DNA of 64,000 nucleotides, taken from assembly GCF_003667315.2 (NCBI RefSeq), contig NZ_RCTZ02000013.1:62001-126000 (forward strand), given 5' to 3'. The stretch's first letter is position 1. Each line of letters opens with the position of its first letter. The notes under the pieces were generated by a model, which was not told the DNA's origin, made no database searches, and saw only the letters and a program-made list of their open reading frames with translations. The DNA comes from Tropicibacter alexandrii (GTDB lineage: Bacteria; Pseudomonadota; Alphaproteobacteria; Rhodobacterales; Rhodobacteraceae). A program made the translations under genes and the position numbers. This document shows, piece after piece, positions 32,314 to 41,741 of the stretch.

Positions 32314-33945
32314 TTACTTGCGGCCCAGAAGTTCGGCGCCGCCGCCCAATGCGGGGCCTTCGGTCGGGTCGGCCTCTCCCTCATCAAGATCGCCGATCAG
32401 CGTCTCGGTGGTGAGGATGAGCGTTGCGACCGAAGCGGCATTGACCAGCGCGCTGGCGGGAACGCGGGCGGGGTCGATGATCCCGGCCTCGAACATGTCG
32501 CCAAATTCGCCGGTGGCGGCGTTGTAGCCATGGTCCTTGGCGGCGTTCACAACCCGTTCGCAGACCGCGTCGGCATCGGCCCCGGCGTTGCGAGCGATCC
32601 GGCGCACCGGCTGGGTCAGGATCGACCGCACCAGCGCCACGCCGCGGGCCATGTCGCCGCTGACGGTCAGCGTGTCGAGGCAGGGCGCGATCTGCGCCAG
32701 CGCGGTGCCGCCCCCGGCCACCACGCCGTCCTCGGCCGCCGCGCGGACCGCGCACAGCGCGTCCTCGATCAGCTGGATCGTGCGCTTCTGCTCGACCGGG
32801 GTAAAGCCGCCGGCGTAGATGATCGCGCTGCCGCCGGTCAGCTTGGAGAGGCGCTCGCGCAGCTTGTCCTTTTCGATGTTCGGCGGGGCGACGTCATGCT
32901 GGCGCTGCACCTGAGCGCGACGTGCCATGATCGCTTCCGGATCGCCCTCGCCGCGCAGAATGGAGGTGTGCGAGGCCTGGGTCCGCACCGTCTCGGCCCC
33001 GCCCAGCTGGGCGCGGGTCACGTTCTCGATCTTCTTGCCGAGATCGCGCGCCAGCACTTCGCCGCCGGTCAGGATGGCCAGGTCATCCATCATGGCCTGG
33101 CGCCAATGGCCGTATTCGGGCGGATGCACGATCAGGTATTTGCCCGCGCCGCCATTCTCGAGCAGGGTGATGACCACCTCGGGCGCGATCTCTTCGGCAA
33201 TGATCAGCAGCGGGCGGTTTTCCTCGTCGGCGATGCGCCGCGCGGTGTCGAGCACCTCGGGCTTGAGGATCTTCTGGTCCGTCATGAGGATAAGCGGGTG
33301 GCGCAGCACGGCTTCCATGTGCTCGCGGTCGGTGACCATGTGGTGCGAGATGTAGCCGCGTTCGAAGGACATGCCCTCGACCACTTCCATCGTGGTGTCG
33401 ATCGTCACGCCGAAATCGGCCGAGATCACCCCGTCTCGCCCGACGCGCTTGTAGGCCTCCGAGACCAGCGCGCCCAGCTTGGGGTCGGTGGCCGAGACGC
33501 GGGCGACGGCCTGCAGATAATCCGTGGTTTCGGTGCAGTCGCGCGACGAGGCGTCGATGGCCGCGACGATGGTCTGCACCGCGAGGTCGATTCCCCGGCA
33601 CAGATCGACCGGACGCACGCCGCTGTCGGTCAGCTCGACCCCGTTCTGGATCAGCGCATTGGCCAGCACGATGGCGGTGGTCGTGCCGTCGCCGGCCACG
33701 TCGTTGGTCTGCATCGAGACTTCGCGCACCACTTGGGCGCCCATGTTCTCGAACCGGTCGCGCAATTCGATCTCGGTGGCGATGCTGACCCCGTCACGGG
33801 TGACCAGCGGGGTACCGACCGGGCGGTCGACCATCGCGTTGAGCCCCTTGGGACCCAGGGTCGGCTCCACCGCCGCCGCCAGCCGCGCGACCCCGCGCGC
33901 CAGGCATTTGCGGGCGGACTTTCCATGCACCATGAGTTTAGCCAT
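32314..33945 (-). CDS. mimG: GroEL-type chaperonin dedicated to monooxygenase (MimG-like)
   Basis: A 543-residue group I chaperonin. ATP-site motifs AGDGTTTAIVLANAL and VVAGGGTALAQIA are intact. It lacks the canonical Gly-Gly-Met tail, ending GGGAELLGRK instead, and no groES gene is adjacent. In mycobacterial and rhodococcal propane monooxygenase clusters a GroEL paralogue (MimG) is required to fold the hydroxylase large subunit, and the same role is inferred here from gene context. ATG 33945 has a GGAGG ribosome site. Confidence 0.92.
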   Translation of the reverse strand: MAKLMVHGKSARKCLARGVARLAAAVEPTLGPKGLNAMVDRPVGTPLVTRDGVSIATEIELRDRFENMGAQVVREVSMQTNDVAGDGTTTAIVLANALIQNGVELTDSGVRPVDLCRGIDLAVQTIVAAIDASSRDCTETTDYLQAVARVSATDPKLGALVSEAYKRVGRDGVISADFGVTIDTTMEVVEGMSFERGYISHHMVTDREHMEAVLRHPLILMTDQKILKPEVLDTARRIADEENRPLLIIAEEIAPEVVITLLENGGAGKYLIVHPPEYGHWRQAMMDDLAILTGGEVLARDLGKKIENVTRAQLGGAETVRTQASHTSILRGEGDPEAIMARRAQVQRQHDVAPPNIEKDKLRERLSKLTGGSAIIYAGGFTPVEQKRTIQLIEDALCAVRAAAEDGVVAGGGTALAQIAPCLDTLTVSGDMARGVALVRSILTQPVRRIARNAGADADAVCERVVNAAKDHGYNAATGEFGDMFEAGIIDPARVPASALVNAASVATLILTTETLIGDLDEGEADPTEGPALGGGAELLGRK

Positions 33946-34021
33946 ATCTTCCTCCTTGGACCCAGGGGATGTCCCTGGGCCTCCTCTCTTTTTGTCGTGT
34001 TGTGTCAGTACGCTGGCGGCC

Positions 34022-34828
34022 CTAGTGCGGGCCGGGTTTCGGCATGTCTCGCGGCGGAACACGACCGGCGATGAAATCGACCAGCGTGGGGCCGTCGGGG
34101 CCGATCTCGACCTCTTTGTAGCGGGTCTTGCCCAGCCCCCGGCAGAGCGCACCGTTGAACTCCATGTTGATGCGGGTGGCCCGCAGGCGGCCTAGATGCG
34201 CGGGCAGGTCCGCAGCGGCGATCCGCCCGCCGTCCCATGTCGGGAAGGCAGGATCGCTGTCGCCCCGCGCAAGCCCCTGCACCCCGAGGATCTCGAGATA
34301 GCGCGGCATTTGCCGCTGCGCCTCGGCGCCGGCCACGTTCAGGTGCCGCAGCGTGCCCAGCGTCATCCCGACGATCTCGGCATCGCTGCGCCCCATCGCG
34401 CGCAGGCCCAGCATCACCGCTTCTTGGCGCCGGTCATACGCCTTGGCCATGAAAGTCTGCACGACCTCTTTCAGCACGGCCCCGCCGCATTGCTCGGCAA
34501 AGATCTCGTGGAAGGGCCGACCGCTGTTCACGCCTTCGTTGACCTCGTCGCCAAGGCAATGATCCATGAGGGTCACGGTCATGTCCTTTACCCAAGGCAG
34601 GGACATCACCTGCGCGCGGATGCCGAAGGCCATCAGGAAGGCAAAGTTGGGCGAGCACCAGTAGGTCGGCAGACGGAAATCGACCCGGACGGCCAGGTCG
34701 TCCGAGATCTCGACCGCCTGCACGAACTCCATGTCGGTGATCGGCTCGTCGAGTTCGGGATCCGAGACTGCCGACAGGCAGTCCCAGACCTCGAGTTCAC
34801 ATTCGGCCATTACTTGGGCTACGAGCAT
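34022..34828 (-). CDS. DUF59/MIP18-family protein of propane monooxygenase cluster
   Basis: A 268-residue protein. The N-terminal domain (VWDCLSAVSDPELDEPITDM, then RLPTYWCSPNFAFLM with a conserved cysteine) is a DUF59/MIP18 module of the kind involved in Fe-S or iron delivery. The C-terminal half has no recognised family. Genes of this type sit between amidohydrolase and groEL in other propane monooxygenase clusters and may help load iron into the di-iron site; that is inference. ATG 34828 lies 4 bp after the amidohydrolase stop. Confidence 0.82.
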   Translation of the reverse strand: MLVAQVMAECELEVWDCLSAVSDPELDEPITDMEFVQAVEISDDLAVRVDFRLPTYWCSPNFAFLMAFGIRAQVMSLPWVKDMTVTLMDHCLGDEVNEGVNSGRPFHEIFAEQCGGAVLKEVVQTFMAKAYDRRQEAVMLGLRAMGRSDAEIVGMTLGTLRHLNVAGAEAQRQMPRYLEILGVQGLARGDSDPAFPTWDGGRIAAADLPAHLGRLRATRINMEFNGALCRGLGKTRYKEVEIGPDGPTLVDFIAGRVPPRDMPKPGPH

Positions 34829-34832
34829 CCGA

Positions 34833-35858
34833 TCACTCCGCCGCGATCTGCACAGGGGCGCCGGCAAGCTGCTTTTTCTTCGCCTCGACATCGATGCCGT
34901 AGAGTTTGGCCGCGTTGAGCCCAAGGATCTTTTCCTTGACCGCGTCGGTCAGCTGAACGCCCCCGCGCTCGGCCGAGATGTCCTCGGGGATCTGGTAGGC
35001 CCAGAACTTCTCGACCAGCCATTGCGGCGTCCAGATCGCGTAGTCCGATCCGAACAGGATCTTGTCCTCGCCGACCCACCACAGCAGTTCGGCCATGATT
35101 TCGCCGAAATAGCGCGGGCGCGAATGGATGAAGGGCATGGCCACCGCAAGCCCGGCGTAGACATTGGTTTCCTGCGTGGCGATCCAGCAGAAATCGTCCA
35201 GCCGGGGCAAGCCGCAATGCTCGACGATCCAGTTGAGGTTCTGGAAATCGGTCGCGGCATAATCCACGTCATCGACGCTGAAGGCGTCCTTGGACAGCGG
35301 GATGATGGTGGGGCCCTTGTGGACGTGGATGTTCTTGATGCCCAGCTTCTCGCACAGCTCGAAGCACTTGTAGGCGGCCGGGTCGTTCAGCGCCCAGCCC
35401 TTGCTGTCGCCGTTCCATTCCGCCGTGTACATCTTCACGCCGGAAATGTCGTAGGTCTCTTTCATCCAGTGGATGTATTCCAGTGCCTTCTCGCCATCGC
35501 GCGGATCGAAGGAGCCGTTGACGATGAACCGCTCGGGATGCCGCGCGGCCATGTCGTTGGCCCGCTTGAGACAGCCGAAACCGGTCTTGTAGAAATCGCG
35601 CAGCACGGTGGTCTGAATGATCGCCATGTCGTCCGGCCCGTCGACAAAGAGATCGCGGTAGATGTCTTCTTCCGAGTATTTCTCGAATTTCGACTTCTCC
35701 CAAAGCTGGTCTTCGGGGCTGAGGTTGGTGTGATAGGCATAGAAACAGTCGATGAATTGCTTGCCGTGGACGTTCGACTGGTTCTCGGGGCTTCCGTCCC
35801 AGAAATGGGTGTGGCCGTCGAGAACGAAGATCTCTTTGCCGTCAGGTGTCTTGTACAT
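34833..35858 (-). CDS. Amidohydrolase-2 family protein of monooxygenase cluster
   Basis: A 341-residue TIM-barrel protein. Metal site His16-x-His18 in LDGHTHFWDG, His in KNIHVHKGP, His in IVEHCGLP and Asp in FGSDYAIW. This is the amidohydrolase_2 (decarboxylase-like) branch. A homologue is a constant member of propane monooxygenase clusters in actinobacteria, but its reaction is not settled; it is not needed for the textbook propane to acetone route. Spacing to both neighbours is short (4 and 36 bp). Confidence 0.88.
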   Translation of the reverse strand: MYKTPDGKEIFVLDGHTHFWDGSPENQSNVHGKQFIDCFYAYHTNLSPEDQLWEKSKFEKYSEEDIYRDLFVDGPDDMAIIQTTVLRDFYKTGFGCLKRANDMAARHPERFIVNGSFDPRDGEKALEYIHWMKETYDISGVKMYTAEWNGDSKGWALNDPAAYKCFELCEKLGIKNIHVHKGPTIIPLSKDAFSVDDVDYAATDFQNLNWIVEHCGLPRLDDFCWIATQETNVYAGLAVAMPFIHSRPRYFGEIMAELLWWVGEDKILFGSDYAIWTPQWLVEKFWAYQIPEDISAERGGVQLTDAVKEKILGLNAAKLYGIDVEAKKKQLAGAPVQIAAE

Positions 35859-35894
35859 GGGTTCTCCTCCCTGGTTTGCATGACCGGTCTTGGG

Positions 35895-36974
35895 TCAGGT
35901 GGTGATTGCGACCTTCAGCACGCCGTCGCGCTGGTTGCCGAAGAGGTCATAGGCATCCTCGATGTCGTCGAGGCTGTAGCGGTGGGTGACGAGCCCCTTG
36001 AGATCGACCCGGCCCGAGCGGACGACATCCATCATCCGCCGCATCCGCTCCTTGCCGCCGGGGCAGAGCGCGGTGCGGATCGACTTTTCGCCGAGCCCGG
36101 CGGCAAAGGCATCGAGCGGAATCGTCAGGTCGCTGGAATAGACGCCAAGGCTCGACAAGGTGCCGCCTGGGCGGATGACGCGCAGCGCCGCCTCGAAGGT
36201 AGCCTGCAGGCCCAGGGCCTCGATGGCCACGTCCACGCCGCGCCCGTCCGTGAGCTCCATGATCGCGCCCACGGGATCGTTCGAGGCGCCGATGTTGACC
36301 ACGTCGTCCGCGCCCATCTTTTGTGCCATGGCCAGCCGTTCGGGGATTCGGTCGACGGCGATGATCCGGCTGGCACCCATCAGGCGGGCCCCGGCGGTGG
36401 CGCAAAGGCCGATGGGCCCCTGGGCAAATATCGCAACCGTGTCGCCGATCTTGATGCCGCCGTTCTCGGCCCCGGCAAAGCCGGTCGACATGATGTCGGG
36501 GCACATCAGCACCTCTTCGTCGGTCAGGCCGTCGGCGATGGGGGCGAGGTTGGCCATGGCGTCGGGCACCAGCACGTATTCGGCCTGGCAGCCGTCGATG
36601 GTGTTGCCGAACTTCCAGCCGCCGATGGGCTTCCATCCGTGTTTCGTGCCCGCACCGTCCTGCGAGCAGTAGCCGCAGAGGCAGGCATGGCTCCAGCCCG
36701 AGGGGGTGATTGCGCCCGCGATCACCCGCTGGCCTTCGCGGAACCCCTTGACCGCCGAGCCCAGCTTTTCGATCACGCCGACCGGCTCGTGGCCGATGGT
36801 CAGGCCCTTTTCGACCGGGTATTCCCCCTTGAGGATGTGAATGTCGGTGCCGCAGATCGTCGTCGTGGTGACGCGCATCAGCGCGTCATTCGGACCGACA
36901 TCGGGGATCGGCTTGTCCTCGAGGACGATGCGTCCCTTTTCGACGAAACACGCCGCCTTCATCATGGTAGCCAT
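35895..36974 (-). CDS. Zn-dependent secondary-alcohol (2-propanol type) dehydrogenase
   Basis: A 359-residue MDR enzyme. Cys in TICGTDIHILKGEYP and His-Glu in TIGHEPVGVIE bind catalytic zinc; the following loop (AITPSGWSHACLCGYC) and GGWKFGNTIDG resemble the secondary alcohol dehydrogenases that oxidise 2-propanol. The Rossmann motif is FAQGPIGLCATAGAR. Immediately downstream of mimD, it is the best candidate for 2-propanol to acetone. ATG 36974 or 36962 could be the start; both have purine-rich leaders. Confidence 0.92.
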   Translation of the reverse strand: MATMMKAACFVEKGRIVLEDKPIPDVGPNDALMRVTTTTICGTDIHILKGEYPVEKGLTIGHEPVGVIEKLGSAVKGFREGQRVIAGAITPSGWSHACLCGYCSQDGAGTKHGWKPIGGWKFGNTIDGCQAEYVLVPDAMANLAPIADGLTDEEVLMCPDIMSTGFAGAENGGIKIGDTVAIFAQGPIGLCATAGARLMGASRIIAVDRIPERLAMAQKMGADDVVNIGASNDPVGAIMELTDGRGVDVAIEALGLQATFEAALRVIRPGGTLSSLGVYSSDLTIPLDAFAAGLGEKSIRTALCPGGKERMRRMMDVVRSGRVDLKGLVTHRYSLDDIEDAYDLFGNQRDGVLKVAITT

Positions 36975-37038
36975 GGCAACCTCTTGAAATTAATGGGAAC
37001 GATGGGTGCGGTTGGTCCGCACCCACCGAAAGAAACGA

Positions 37039-37413
37039 TCAGATGTATTCCATCACTTCGTTCATGTCGCCAAAGAGGATCACCGTGTTGTCGTCGACCC
37101 GGACCATGCGGCCATAGTGGGTCGAGGTGTTCACCTCGAAGATCTCGGCGGTCATCTCGCGGCCGAGGTATTCGGTGATCTCGTCCATCTTGAAGATCAG
37201 CTTGCCCTCACCGTCGATGCGGATGGTGGCGGGGTTGTAGGTCACCGTCACGCTGGGGTTGTTCTCTTCCATGAACTCCGCGATGGCGCGGGCCTCGACG
37301 CTGTCGTTCATCGTCACGCCGCACTGGTGCGAGACCTCGCGCGAGGTGAGGTCGATGTCCTTCATCGACTTGAAGATGTTCTGCTTGGTTGCGTTACGCG
37401 CTGTGCTGGACAT
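37039..37413 (-). CDS. mimD: Di-iron monooxygenase coupling protein MimD
   Basis: A 124-residue MmoB/DmpM-family regulatory protein: SHQCGVTMNDSVEARAIAEF, then KLIFKMDEITEYLGREM. It has no cofactor; it docks on the hydroxylase and tunes oxygen activation. Order mimA-mimB-mimC-mimD is exactly that of mimABCD/prmABCD clusters. Confidence 0.95.
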   Translation of the reverse strand: MSSTARNATKQNIFKSMKDIDLTSREVSHQCGVTMNDSVEARAIAEFMEENNPSVTVTYNPATIRIDGEGKLIFKMDEITEYLGREMTAEIFEVNTSTHYGRMVRVDDNTVILFGDMNEVMEYI

Positions 37414-37435
37414 CCCTGTCTCCCTGTCTGGATGG

Positions 37436-38497
37436 TTAGTTGAGCCCGAGCTCGCCGAGGATCTGAGCGAGGCGCTCGCGCGAGACCTCTTTCACGTCCT
37501 GGTACGAGACCGGCTTGGAATGCGGCTGCGACCAGATCGGCTGCAGCGCGTCGGCGGCCTTTTCGGCCAGCGCGCCATGCTTGGCGAGCCAGGACCGGAA
37601 CAGCGCCTTGTTGTGCGCCGCGTGCTGTTCGTCGTTGGCGAGCAGGTAGATCAGGTCGACCGTGTTCGCGAGGTTGCGCTCGTAATCGGCCTCGGCGGCG
37701 GAAATCACCGGCGGGGTGATGAAGTCGTTGTTGGCCGCCGCCGCCTGCATGAAAAAGCCCGAACGGACCAGCTCGCCCACCAGCGGCTCGAACACGATGT
37801 TGATCGCGAAATACTGCTCGAGATAATCCTCAGAGCCCATGATCGTCTCGATGGCCTCGCGGCAGGGCTGCCAGATCGGGTCTTCCAGCCAGGTCTTCTT
37901 GCCCAGCTCGTCGTCCCAGCCGTCGATGTCCATGCCGATCTCGGCCAGGTACAGCGTGATGTCCTGCGTCAGGCGCATCTTGTACGACGAATTGGTCAGC
38001 GTGGCGTTGTTGATCATCTGGGTGTAGCCGTAGCGCTGCGCCTGCATGAGCGACGTGCCTAGGCCGAATTCGGCGTGCTTCCAGGCGCCCAGATGCTTTT
38101 GCAGAACGGTCTGCCAGACCTTGTCGAACACCTTGTGTGCGCCGGCCTTGCGGGCGTTGGTGATGACGTTCTGCACCATGGTCTCGATCTTGGACTGGCG
38201 CTGGTAATGCGTCCGTTCCCATTCCTGATCGGGCGCGCGGAACGCGTGCCAGTTCGATGACAGCGCCGCGGTGTTGTCCTTGCGATAGGCCCCGCCGCCC
38301 TTGCCGCCCTCGAACTCGATGATCCAGTTCTGGATCAGGTAGCGTTCGGGATCGGGCTGCACGTCACAGGTGACGTCCTCGTAATGGGTCGCGCGCTTGC
38401 CGCGCGGGGTGAAGTAGTTGTACTTGCGGCTTTTCGAGCCGACGAATTCTGCGGCGCCCGCGGCACCGGAACCCACGGAACTGGATGTTGCTACCAT
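37436..38497 (-). CDS. mimC: Propane-type monooxygenase hydroxylase small (beta) subunit MimC
   Basis: A 353-residue helical protein of the ferritin-like beta-subunit family: KYNYFTPRGKRATHYEDVTC at the N-terminus, WHAFRAPDQEWERTHYQRQ in the first third, EYLEQYF-like DYLEQYFAINIVFEPLVGE in the middle. It lacks a complete set of di-iron ligands, as beta subunits do, and supports the alpha subunit in the hydroxylase. It ends 22 bp before mimD. Confidence 0.94.
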   Translation of the reverse strand: MVATSSSVGSGAAGAAEFVGSKSRKYNYFTPRGKRATHYEDVTCDVQPDPERYLIQNWIIEFEGGKGGGAYRKDNTAALSSNWHAFRAPDQEWERTHYQRQSKIETMVQNVITNARKAGAHKVFDKVWQTVLQKHLGAWKHAEFGLGTSLMQAQRYGYTQMINNATLTNSSYKMRLTQDITLYLAEIGMDIDGWDDELGKKTWLEDPIWQPCREAIETIMGSEDYLEQYFAINIVFEPLVGELVRSGFFMQAAAANNDFITPPVISAAEADYERNLANTVDLIYLLANDEQHAAHNKALFRSWLAKHGALAEKAADALQPIWSQPHSKPVSYQDVKEVSRERLAQILGELGLN

Positions 38498-38548
38498 TGT
38501 AGCCTCCCTTGGTTGGTTGAAGTCACGTCACTAGCGTTCGGGCCGGTA

Positions 38549-39607
38549 TCAGTGGCCCGAAGAACCGGAAGTGGGCGTGAACCTGTCGAAAAAGATGCGG
38601 TCGGTGTCGAAGTCGTGCATGAAGAGCACCGGCGTCAGTGCATCGATCATCGGCGGGGGACCGCAGGCATAGACGTCGCCGTCCCCGTCGATGCCCAGCT
38701 CTTTCAGGTGCCGGTCGACGGCCTCGTGTACAAAGCCGCGTTCGCCGGTCCAGTTGGCATCGTCATCGGCATGGCTGAGCACCGGAATGAACTCGACGGC
38801 CGGATGAGCCATGCACAGGGCATCGATTTCGTCCAGCAGGATCAGGTCATCGCGCGACCGGGCACCGTAGAAGAAATACACCGGCCGGTCCTCGCCGCTT
38901 GCGACATGGTCGTTCAGGATCGACCAGACGGGCGACATGCCAGAACCTGCACCGACAAGGATCACCGGTCCGTCTCGTCCTTCGCGTCGGAAGCACATCC
39001 CGTAGGGTCCTTCGACGCTGACGTCTGCGCCGGCTTTGATTCCGCCGTCGTCGAGCTCGTTCGAGAAGCGTCCGTCGGGGTACTTTTTGATGATGAAACC
39101 GAGTTCCTGGGCTTCGCTCGGCGAATTTGCCATGGAGAACGAGCGTGTAATCTCCTCCCCCGCTTCCGTCGTGACCGTGATGTCGACATATTGACCCGCC
39201 CAGAATTTGAGTGGTGCATCCAGCGCGATCTGAACGCCTCGAATGTCATGGGTCAGTTTCTGGAAATCGACGATCTTGCCCGAGAACTGACGGACGGGAA
39301 TGGATTTGGACAAAACCTCCTCGTCGTAGTTCAGCAGTTCGATTTCGACATCGCTGAAGGCGACAGCCCGGCACATCAGGATGTGACCGCTGTCCTTCTC
39401 GCTCTCGTTCAGCGCGAAGGTGGAGTACTTGAGCATCTCCGTCTCGCCGTCGAGCTGAACGCATTTGCAGGCCGAGCACTGGCCCTCCTTGCATCCGTGC
39501 GGCAGCGCGATGCCCTGGCGGAACGCGGCATCGAGGATGGTCTCTTCCTCTTCGACCTCGAATTCGACGCCCACCGGCTCCAATCGGACGGTATAAACTT
39601 CCGTCAT
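38549..39607 (-). CDS. mimB: Monooxygenase NADH reductase MimB (2Fe-2S, FAD)
   Basis: A 352-residue reductase. N-terminal plant-type ferredoxin domain with Cys39, Cys44, Cys47 and Cys79 (GCKEGQCSACKC, then ILMCRA). The FAD-binding domain has RSFSMANSPSE and the NAD-binding domain has VGAGSGMSPVWSIL and YFFYGARSRDDL. It transfers electrons from NADH to the hydroxylase di-iron centre. Full length, no damage. Confidence 0.96.
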   Translation of the reverse strand: MTEVYTVRLEPVGVEFEVEEEETILDAAFRQGIALPHGCKEGQCSACKCVQLDGETEMLKYSTFALNESEKDSGHILMCRAVAFSDVEIELLNYDEEVLSKSIPVRQFSGKIVDFQKLTHDIRGVQIALDAPLKFWAGQYVDITVTTEAGEEITRSFSMANSPSEAQELGFIIKKYPDGRFSNELDDGGIKAGADVSVEGPYGMCFRREGRDGPVILVGAGSGMSPVWSILNDHVASGEDRPVYFFYGARSRDDLILLDEIDALCMAHPAVEFIPVLSHADDDANWTGERGFVHEAVDRHLKELGIDGDGDVYACGPPPMIDALTPVLFMHDFDTDRIFFDRFTPTSGSSGH

Positions 39608-39687
39608 TCTTCCCTCCCTTTAAACGGCGCGCGTACGCCGGCGCGGCCGTATGTCCGGGAGCCGCGGGCGCGGCTCCCGTCCCTGTT

Positions 39688-41352
39688 TCAGTTGCAGGGG
39701 TTGATCGTGAAGCCGCGGCGGTACTCGGCGACATGCGCCTCGCGTTCGCTGTCGGACATGGAGCGCAGCATGTTGAGCGGCGAGCGCAGGGTGTGCCCGC
39801 GGACGTGCTCCAACTTCCACATGTCCTTGTTGTCGAACCGCAGGTGCGGTTGCGGCACCAGCGTTTCGCCGTCCTCGCGAACGAAGTTCAGGTCCTTGAT
39901 CGCATCGGCAAGGTCCCAGCCGTCATAGACGGTTTCCCACTCGCGCTTGCCGGAGAACTTGCCCATCGCCGGGGTCGGACGGCCCTGATACTCGTCAGAG
40001 AAGGCCTCCACGGCGGTCCAGCGGTCGAGCTCGTGAGCGAAGGTGTGCAGTTGCCCGTCGATTTCGTCGACCACCATGTCCTCGCGGATAAGGCAGGGCA
40101 CGAGGCACGACCAGCAGCGGTGCGGATAGACGTAGCCGGTGTCCTGGTTGAAGGTGATGACGGTCTCGCCCGGCTTCGACAGCTTGGCGTACCACTTCCA
40201 GAACTCGCCGAATTCGGCGTACCAACCCGGGTACTTGTGCTCGAACCATTCGAAGTCCTTGTCGGTCTGGGCTTCGATCCGCCAGAAGTTCACCGGCCAG
40301 CCCACGGCAAAGAACTGGGCGACCTTGTGGACGTAGTTCTTCTTGGTGATCCGGTTCCAGGCTTCCTGCACGTCGTCGTGGTGGATCTTCACGCCGTACT
40401 TTTCGAGCGGCAGCATGTAGGTCCGGTAGTAGTCTTCAAAGATCCAGCGGTGCCACATCTCCGCGTAGGATTCCTTTTCCTTGTCGCGGTTGGTGGTGCC
40501 GTATTCGATGAAGGTGCCGATGGCGGCATCGACGATCGCGTGGTTCTGCCAGAAGGCGTAGCGCAGGTCGCGTTCCAGAAGCAGGTGGTTCTCCGGCTCC
40601 TTCAGCGCGGCCATCAGCAGCGAGTGGCCGTTGCCGATGTGGCGGCTTTCATCCGACTGCACCGACAGGAACACCGTGGGCAGCGCGTAGTCGCCGTTGC
40701 GCGCAGCTTCCGACGGCATGGCCACGAAGAGCGTGTTGGTGAAGGCTGTTTCCGCCACCACGGTGAGATACATGCAGGCGGCGGTCATGGTGTCGCCGGT
40801 GATGAACCCCTCGCCGAACTGGCGGCCGATGGTGGTGGCGTAGCACTTGCCAAACGCCTCTTCGGTGATGTCGAAGCCCGCCGGGTCGATGTAGTTCTCC
40901 ATGTACCACTTCTTCAGGTTCATCTGAATCGTGGAGTGACGGAATTCATCGACCATCTGCATGGTGAAGCCGGTGCGCAGATCCTCACCCGGAGACAGGC
41001 GGGCCACCATGGCCATGGACCGCGCAGCAGAGATTTCCGGGAAGGGGATGATCGCCAGGAACAGCTTCATCCATTCGATCCAGCGCGGCTCGACGTTGCG
41101 GAACATGTCGCCCCGCAGTGCGGCATCGAGCGCACCGTAAACCCGGTTGTCCTTTTCTTCTTCCATCGGGAAGTAGGACCGCAGGACCTGCTTCATCGGG
41201 TCGCGCGGCGCCTTGGTGATCTTGTAGTCCGTCGGGAAGGTCGCCGCTTCCTGGACATAGGAGGGATTCCAACCGAGGTCGGCAATCTTCTTGGTCGCCT
41301 CCCCGACCGAGATTCCACGCTGAGACGTGATCTTGTTAAGCGTCAAAGTCAT
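39688..41352 (-). CDS. mimA: Propane-type di-iron monooxygenase hydroxylase large subunit MimA
   Basis: A 554-residue catalytic subunit, ATG 41352 with AAGGAGG eight bases upstream. All six di-iron ligands are present with soluble methane monooxygenase spacing: Glu106 (PFPEISAAR), Glu136 and His139 (VDEFRHST), Glu201 (VAETAFTN), Glu235 and His238 (SDESRHIG). The rest closely follows PrmA/MimA propane 2-monooxygenases (RSYFPMEEEKDNRVYGA, YPHRCWSCLVPCLIREDM). The enzyme inserts oxygen at the subterminal carbon of propane, and relatives also act on phenol or acetone. Substrate here is inferred. First gene of the operon, behind a sigma-54 promoter with upstream repeats. Confidence 0.96.
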   Translation of the reverse strand: MTLTLNKITSQRGISVGEATKKIADLGWNPSYVQEAATFPTDYKITKAPRDPMKQVLRSYFPMEEEKDNRVYGALDAALRGDMFRNVEPRWIEWMKLFLAIIPFPEISAARSMAMVARLSPGEDLRTGFTMQMVDEFRHSTIQMNLKKWYMENYIDPAGFDITEEAFGKCYATTIGRQFGEGFITGDTMTAACMYLTVVAETAFTNTLFVAMPSEAARNGDYALPTVFLSVQSDESRHIGNGHSLLMAALKEPENHLLLERDLRYAFWQNHAIVDAAIGTFIEYGTTNRDKEKESYAEMWHRWIFEDYYRTYMLPLEKYGVKIHHDDVQEAWNRITKKNYVHKVAQFFAVGWPVNFWRIEAQTDKDFEWFEHKYPGWYAEFGEFWKWYAKLSKPGETVITFNQDTGYVYPHRCWSCLVPCLIREDMVVDEIDGQLHTFAHELDRWTAVEAFSDEYQGRPTPAMGKFSGKREWETVYDGWDLADAIKDLNFVREDGETLVPQPHLRFDNKDMWKLEHVRGHTLRSPLNMLRSMSDSEREAHVAEYRRGFTINPCN

Positions 41353-41587
41353 GCGATGAGCCTCCTTAAAGCTCTCGGCCGGTTCGCCGGCCACATGTGG
41401 CGTCTTGCGCCATTTCGGTACGCACAGCGCGCCGGGCGGCGGCTGCAAGGTCTCTCGGCAAAGGTGCGGAAATTTGAAACGCGGTGCGCGGTGCGTCGGG
41501 CAAGGCCACGTCCGGCGTTTCTCCTCCCAGTCCTTCGTTCTTCGGCGATCCTCCTCCCTGGAGTTCCGCCTGTTGTGCCCTTGTTGT

Positions 41588-41603
41588 TGCAAGGACCGTT
41601 CCA
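41588..41603 (-). promoter_or_regulatory. Sigma-54 (-24/-12) promoter of mim operon
   Basis: Minus strand TGGAACGGTCCTTGCA against consensus TGGCACG-N4-TTGCA: one mismatch, with the invariant GG-N10-GC intact. Predicted start near 41577, giving a leader of about 225 nt before mimA. Sigma-54 control also matches mycobacterial and alphaproteobacterial propane monooxygenase activators of AcoR type. Confidence 0.82.
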
Positions 41604-41741
41604 GAGAGGCTAAATGTGCATCTGCAGCATGAGTTTTTCTTATAACCGACTGACATTGCGGTGTTTTTACGAGATTTTTTATTTCAGGCAGAAGATATGC
41701 AGATGCAGCATTGGCGGGCTCGGCGGCGAGTGTTTCGAACC

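Noticed and set aside
34731-41613. Long plus-strand frames opposite the mim genes
   Set aside because: The same shadow effect; the minus-strand proteins have complete catalytic motifs and normal lengths.
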